A stretch of 5,574 nucleotides of DNA from Christensenella sp. UBA3792 (GTDB lineage Bacteria > Bacillota > Clostridia > Christensenellales > CAG-138). A program made the translations under genes and the position numbers. The notes below the pieces were generated by a model. It saw nothing but the letters and a program-made list of their open reading frames with translations. It was not told the origin of the DNA and searched no databases. Where the stretch lies: contig DFEW01000035.1 in NCBI GenBank assembly GCA_002369195.1, forward strand, positions 1 through 5,574. The letters run 5' to 3'. Shown one piece after another: positions 4,178 to 5,574 of this stretch. Every line of letters starts with the position of its first letter. Position 1 is the first letter of the stretch.

Positions 4178-5395
4178 TCATTCCGTCCAGTTGTAGAGGA
4201 AGTGGAGCTGCCAGCCGTCCTCGAACAGATCGAGGATCGCGTTGTAAAGTTCATAGTCGCCCATGTCGATGACGACCTTTTCCAGCTTCTTGCAGTCCTT
4301 CAGATGCGAGACCGTATTTGTGTCGATCGGGCATTTTTCGAGGTCCAGCTTTTTCAGCGCGCTGAAGTTGCCGATGTAGGAGAGGTCGGCGACCTTCGTG
4401 CTGTTCAGCCGCAGATACTTGAGCTTGGTCAGCTTGCCGAGCGCCTTGACGCTCTTGAGCTTGCTGTTGTGTCCGATGTGCAGAAACGTCAGCTTCTTGA
4501 GCTTCGCAAGCGGCGAGACGTCGGTGATCTTTTTGAGATCATAGAGGTACAGCGTTTCGAGGTTCGTCAGCTTGCCGATGGGTTCGAGGTCCTCGTTCTC
4601 GAGCGGATTGCCCGCAAGGTGCAGGTACGTCAGCTTCGTAAGCCCCGCGAGCGGCGCGGTATCCTCGATGCTGTTGTGCGAAAAGCTCAGCGTGCGCAGT
4701 TCGGTGAGGTTTTTCGCCCAGCCGATGTCCTTGATCGCGTTGCCGCCGCCCGCGCCGCAGTAGGTGAGCTTCAGCGTGCGCAGCTTCACAAGGCCGCCGA
4801 GCGGCGTGTAGTCGTCCATGAAGCAGTATTCGAGATCGAGTTCCTCGAGATCCGGACACAGCGTGACGAGGTCGTTGACTTCGTTTTCGGGGATGTGCGT
4901 CAGCTTGTTCTTCTTGCCGTTGATACCGAGCTTCTTGCCGTCGATCTTCGTCGTGCCGGTCTTGATCTGCTTGCCGCCGAACAGGAACGAATCGGGAATA
5001 GGCGTTGCGGTCGGCTCTGCCGTCGGTTCGGGCGTCGGCACGGCGGTCGGCGCTTCGGTGATCGCCGGTGCATCGGTCGCGGGTGCAGCCGTTTCCGTCG
5101 TATCGGGCGCGGCGGTCTGCGTCTGCGGATCGACAGGCGCGGGCGGTTCGGTCGTGCTGCCGACCGGCACGGGATCGCCCGGAATGACCGGATCGGGCAG
5201 AGGCGTGTTCGCGGCCGGTACGGCGGTTGCCTCCGCCTGCGGCGCGTCGACGGGCACGCAGCGGATGATGTCGAGATGCAGCAGCACGAGGAATGCGATC
5301 GCGAGCGTCATGACAAGAAGAACGCCGCAAAGCACCAACAGCAGCCAAAGCGGAATGCGCCTGCCGCTTTTGGGCGAACCGGATTTCTGTTCCAT
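4178..5395 (-). CDS. Membrane-anchored LRR protein with Pro/Thr-rich stalk (paralog B)
   Basis: A 405-residue protein of unknown function with the same plan as its neighbour. It has a basic N-terminus, one hydrophobic segment (about 14-41), the conserved IRCVP just after it, and a shorter stalk (48-135) rich in Pro, Thr and Ala but not arranged as a tetrapeptide array. A cap (about 136-179) and about eight leucine-rich repeats (180-368) follow, and the tail ends LYNWTE. It is predicted to be anchored by its N-terminus with the LRR domain outside the cell membrane. Residues 153-266 differ from paralog A at only three positions; the C-terminal LRRs differ at about one in four. AGGGAG lies 6 bases before the ATG at 5395. 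It is first in the probable two-gene transcript. No enzyme motif, sortase signal or lipobox is seen. The family name stops at LRR; any role in adhesion or signalling is guesswork. Confidence 0.9.
   Translation of the reverse strand: MEQKSGSPKSGRRIPLWLLLVLCGVLLVMTLAIAFLVLLHLDIIRCVPVDAPQAEATAVPAANTPLPDPVIPGDPVPVGSTTEPPAPVDPQTQTAAPDTTETAAPATDAPAITEAPTAVPTPEPTAEPTATPIPDSFLFGGKQIKTGTTKIDGKKLGINGKKNKLTHIPENEVNDLVTLCPDLEELDLEYCFMDDYTPLGGLVKLRTLKLTYCGAGGGNAIKDIGWAKNLTELRTLSFSHNSIEDTAPLAGLTKLTYLHLAGNPLENEDLEPIGKLTNLETLYLYDLKKITDVSPLAKLKKLTFLHIGHNSKLKSVKALGKLTKLKYLRLNSTKVADLSYIGNFSALKKLDLEKCPIDTNTVSHLKDCKKLEKVVIDMGDYELYNAILDLFEDGWQLHFLYNWTE
4598..4939 (-). repeat. Paralog B copy of the 342 bp near-identical block
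   Basis: This is the partner of 3173-3514, encoding residues 153-266 of the upstream paralog. The two blocks are direct repeats, so recombination between them could delete or amplify one gene unit of 1425 bp. Confidence 0.9.
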
Positions 5396-5428
5396 AGGAC
5401 TCTCCCTTCCAATAGGTATTTCATCTTG

Positions 5429-5456
5429 AGTATATCATATATTCGGAAACTTGCAA
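5429..5456 (-). promoter_or_regulatory. Extended -10 promoter of the LRR gene pair
   Basis: On the minus strand TTGCAA (5451-5456) and TATACT (5429-5434) are 16 bp apart, and TGA directly before TATACT makes an extended -10 (TGnTATACT). This would start transcription near 5421, about 25 bases before the ATG of paralog B. No second promoter of this quality is seen in the 63 bp between the paralogs. Confidence 0.65.
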
Positions 5457-5510
5457 GGGGGTTGTGGCGAAATATCGCATAGCAAAGGGGGTAGAAGACC
5501 GTGAAGCGCG

Positions 5511-5574
5511 TACGCAAAAGCCCTCCCTGTGGATGGTACGCGCGCTTCCCACGCGTACGATCACTTCGCTTCGC
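5511..5574. repeat. Palindromic intergenic repeat, copy 2 (cut by window edge)
   Basis: Positions 5516-5544 match 94-122 at 28 of 29 bases. The copy carries a perfect 7 bp hairpin, GTACGCG (5536-5542) with CGCGTAC (5552-5558). Its loop reads CTTCCC where copy 1 reads GGGAAG, the reverse complement. The expected right arm (GGGAGGG then TTTTGCG) would lie beyond the window. No gene is seen from 5396 to 5574 apart from the promoter. Confidence 0.6.

Noticed and set aside
4202..5482. Plus-strand 426-codon frame opposite paralog B
   Set aside because: It mirrors the LRR coding frame, shows no independent motif, and has a matching shadow opposite paralog A only because the genes are duplicates.

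Overview
The window looks like a GC-rich chromosomal segment of an endospore-forming member of the Firmicutes (Clostridia-like). The main evidence is an unmistakable spo0A, the master regulator of sporulation. Strong AGGAGG-type ribosome binding sites and sigma-A-like promoters fit. High GC makes many antisense frames stay open, so most long open frames here are shadows. I cannot name a genus.

Layout, left to right. Positions 1-190 hold no gene I can support, but two intergenic repeat-like units: a hairpin element and a roughly 100 bp imperfect palindrome. Part of the palindrome recurs at the right edge (5511-5574). Positions 234-1346 (minus) encode an aldo/keto reductase with a C-terminal two-cluster [4Fe-4S] ferredoxin-like domain. 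A 240 bp divergent promoter region separates it from spo0A (1587-2363, plus). After spo0A comes a 386 bp convergent gap containing GC-rich self-complementary sequence, a 20 bp-stem hairpin with a T tract, a cluster of DnaA-box-like sites including two perfect TTATCCACA boxes, and a second terminator for the gene arriving from the right. Positions 2750-4114 and 4178-5395 (both minus) are tandem paralogs. Each encodes a membrane-anchored protein with a Pro/Thr-rich stalk and an internalin-like leucine-rich-repeat domain. They probably form one transcript starting from an extended -10 promoter near 5429-5456 and ending at the hairpin at 2714-2739.

How the parts relate: the reductase and spo0A are divergent and have similar core promoter sequences. 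The LRR pair converges on spo0A and shows no direct functional link to it beyond position. The items most worth a second look are the LRR pair (a 16-unit AVPT stalk, and an abrupt step in identity from about 97% to about 75%), the DnaA-box cluster behind spo0A, and the palindromic repeat whose loop is inverted between its two copies.
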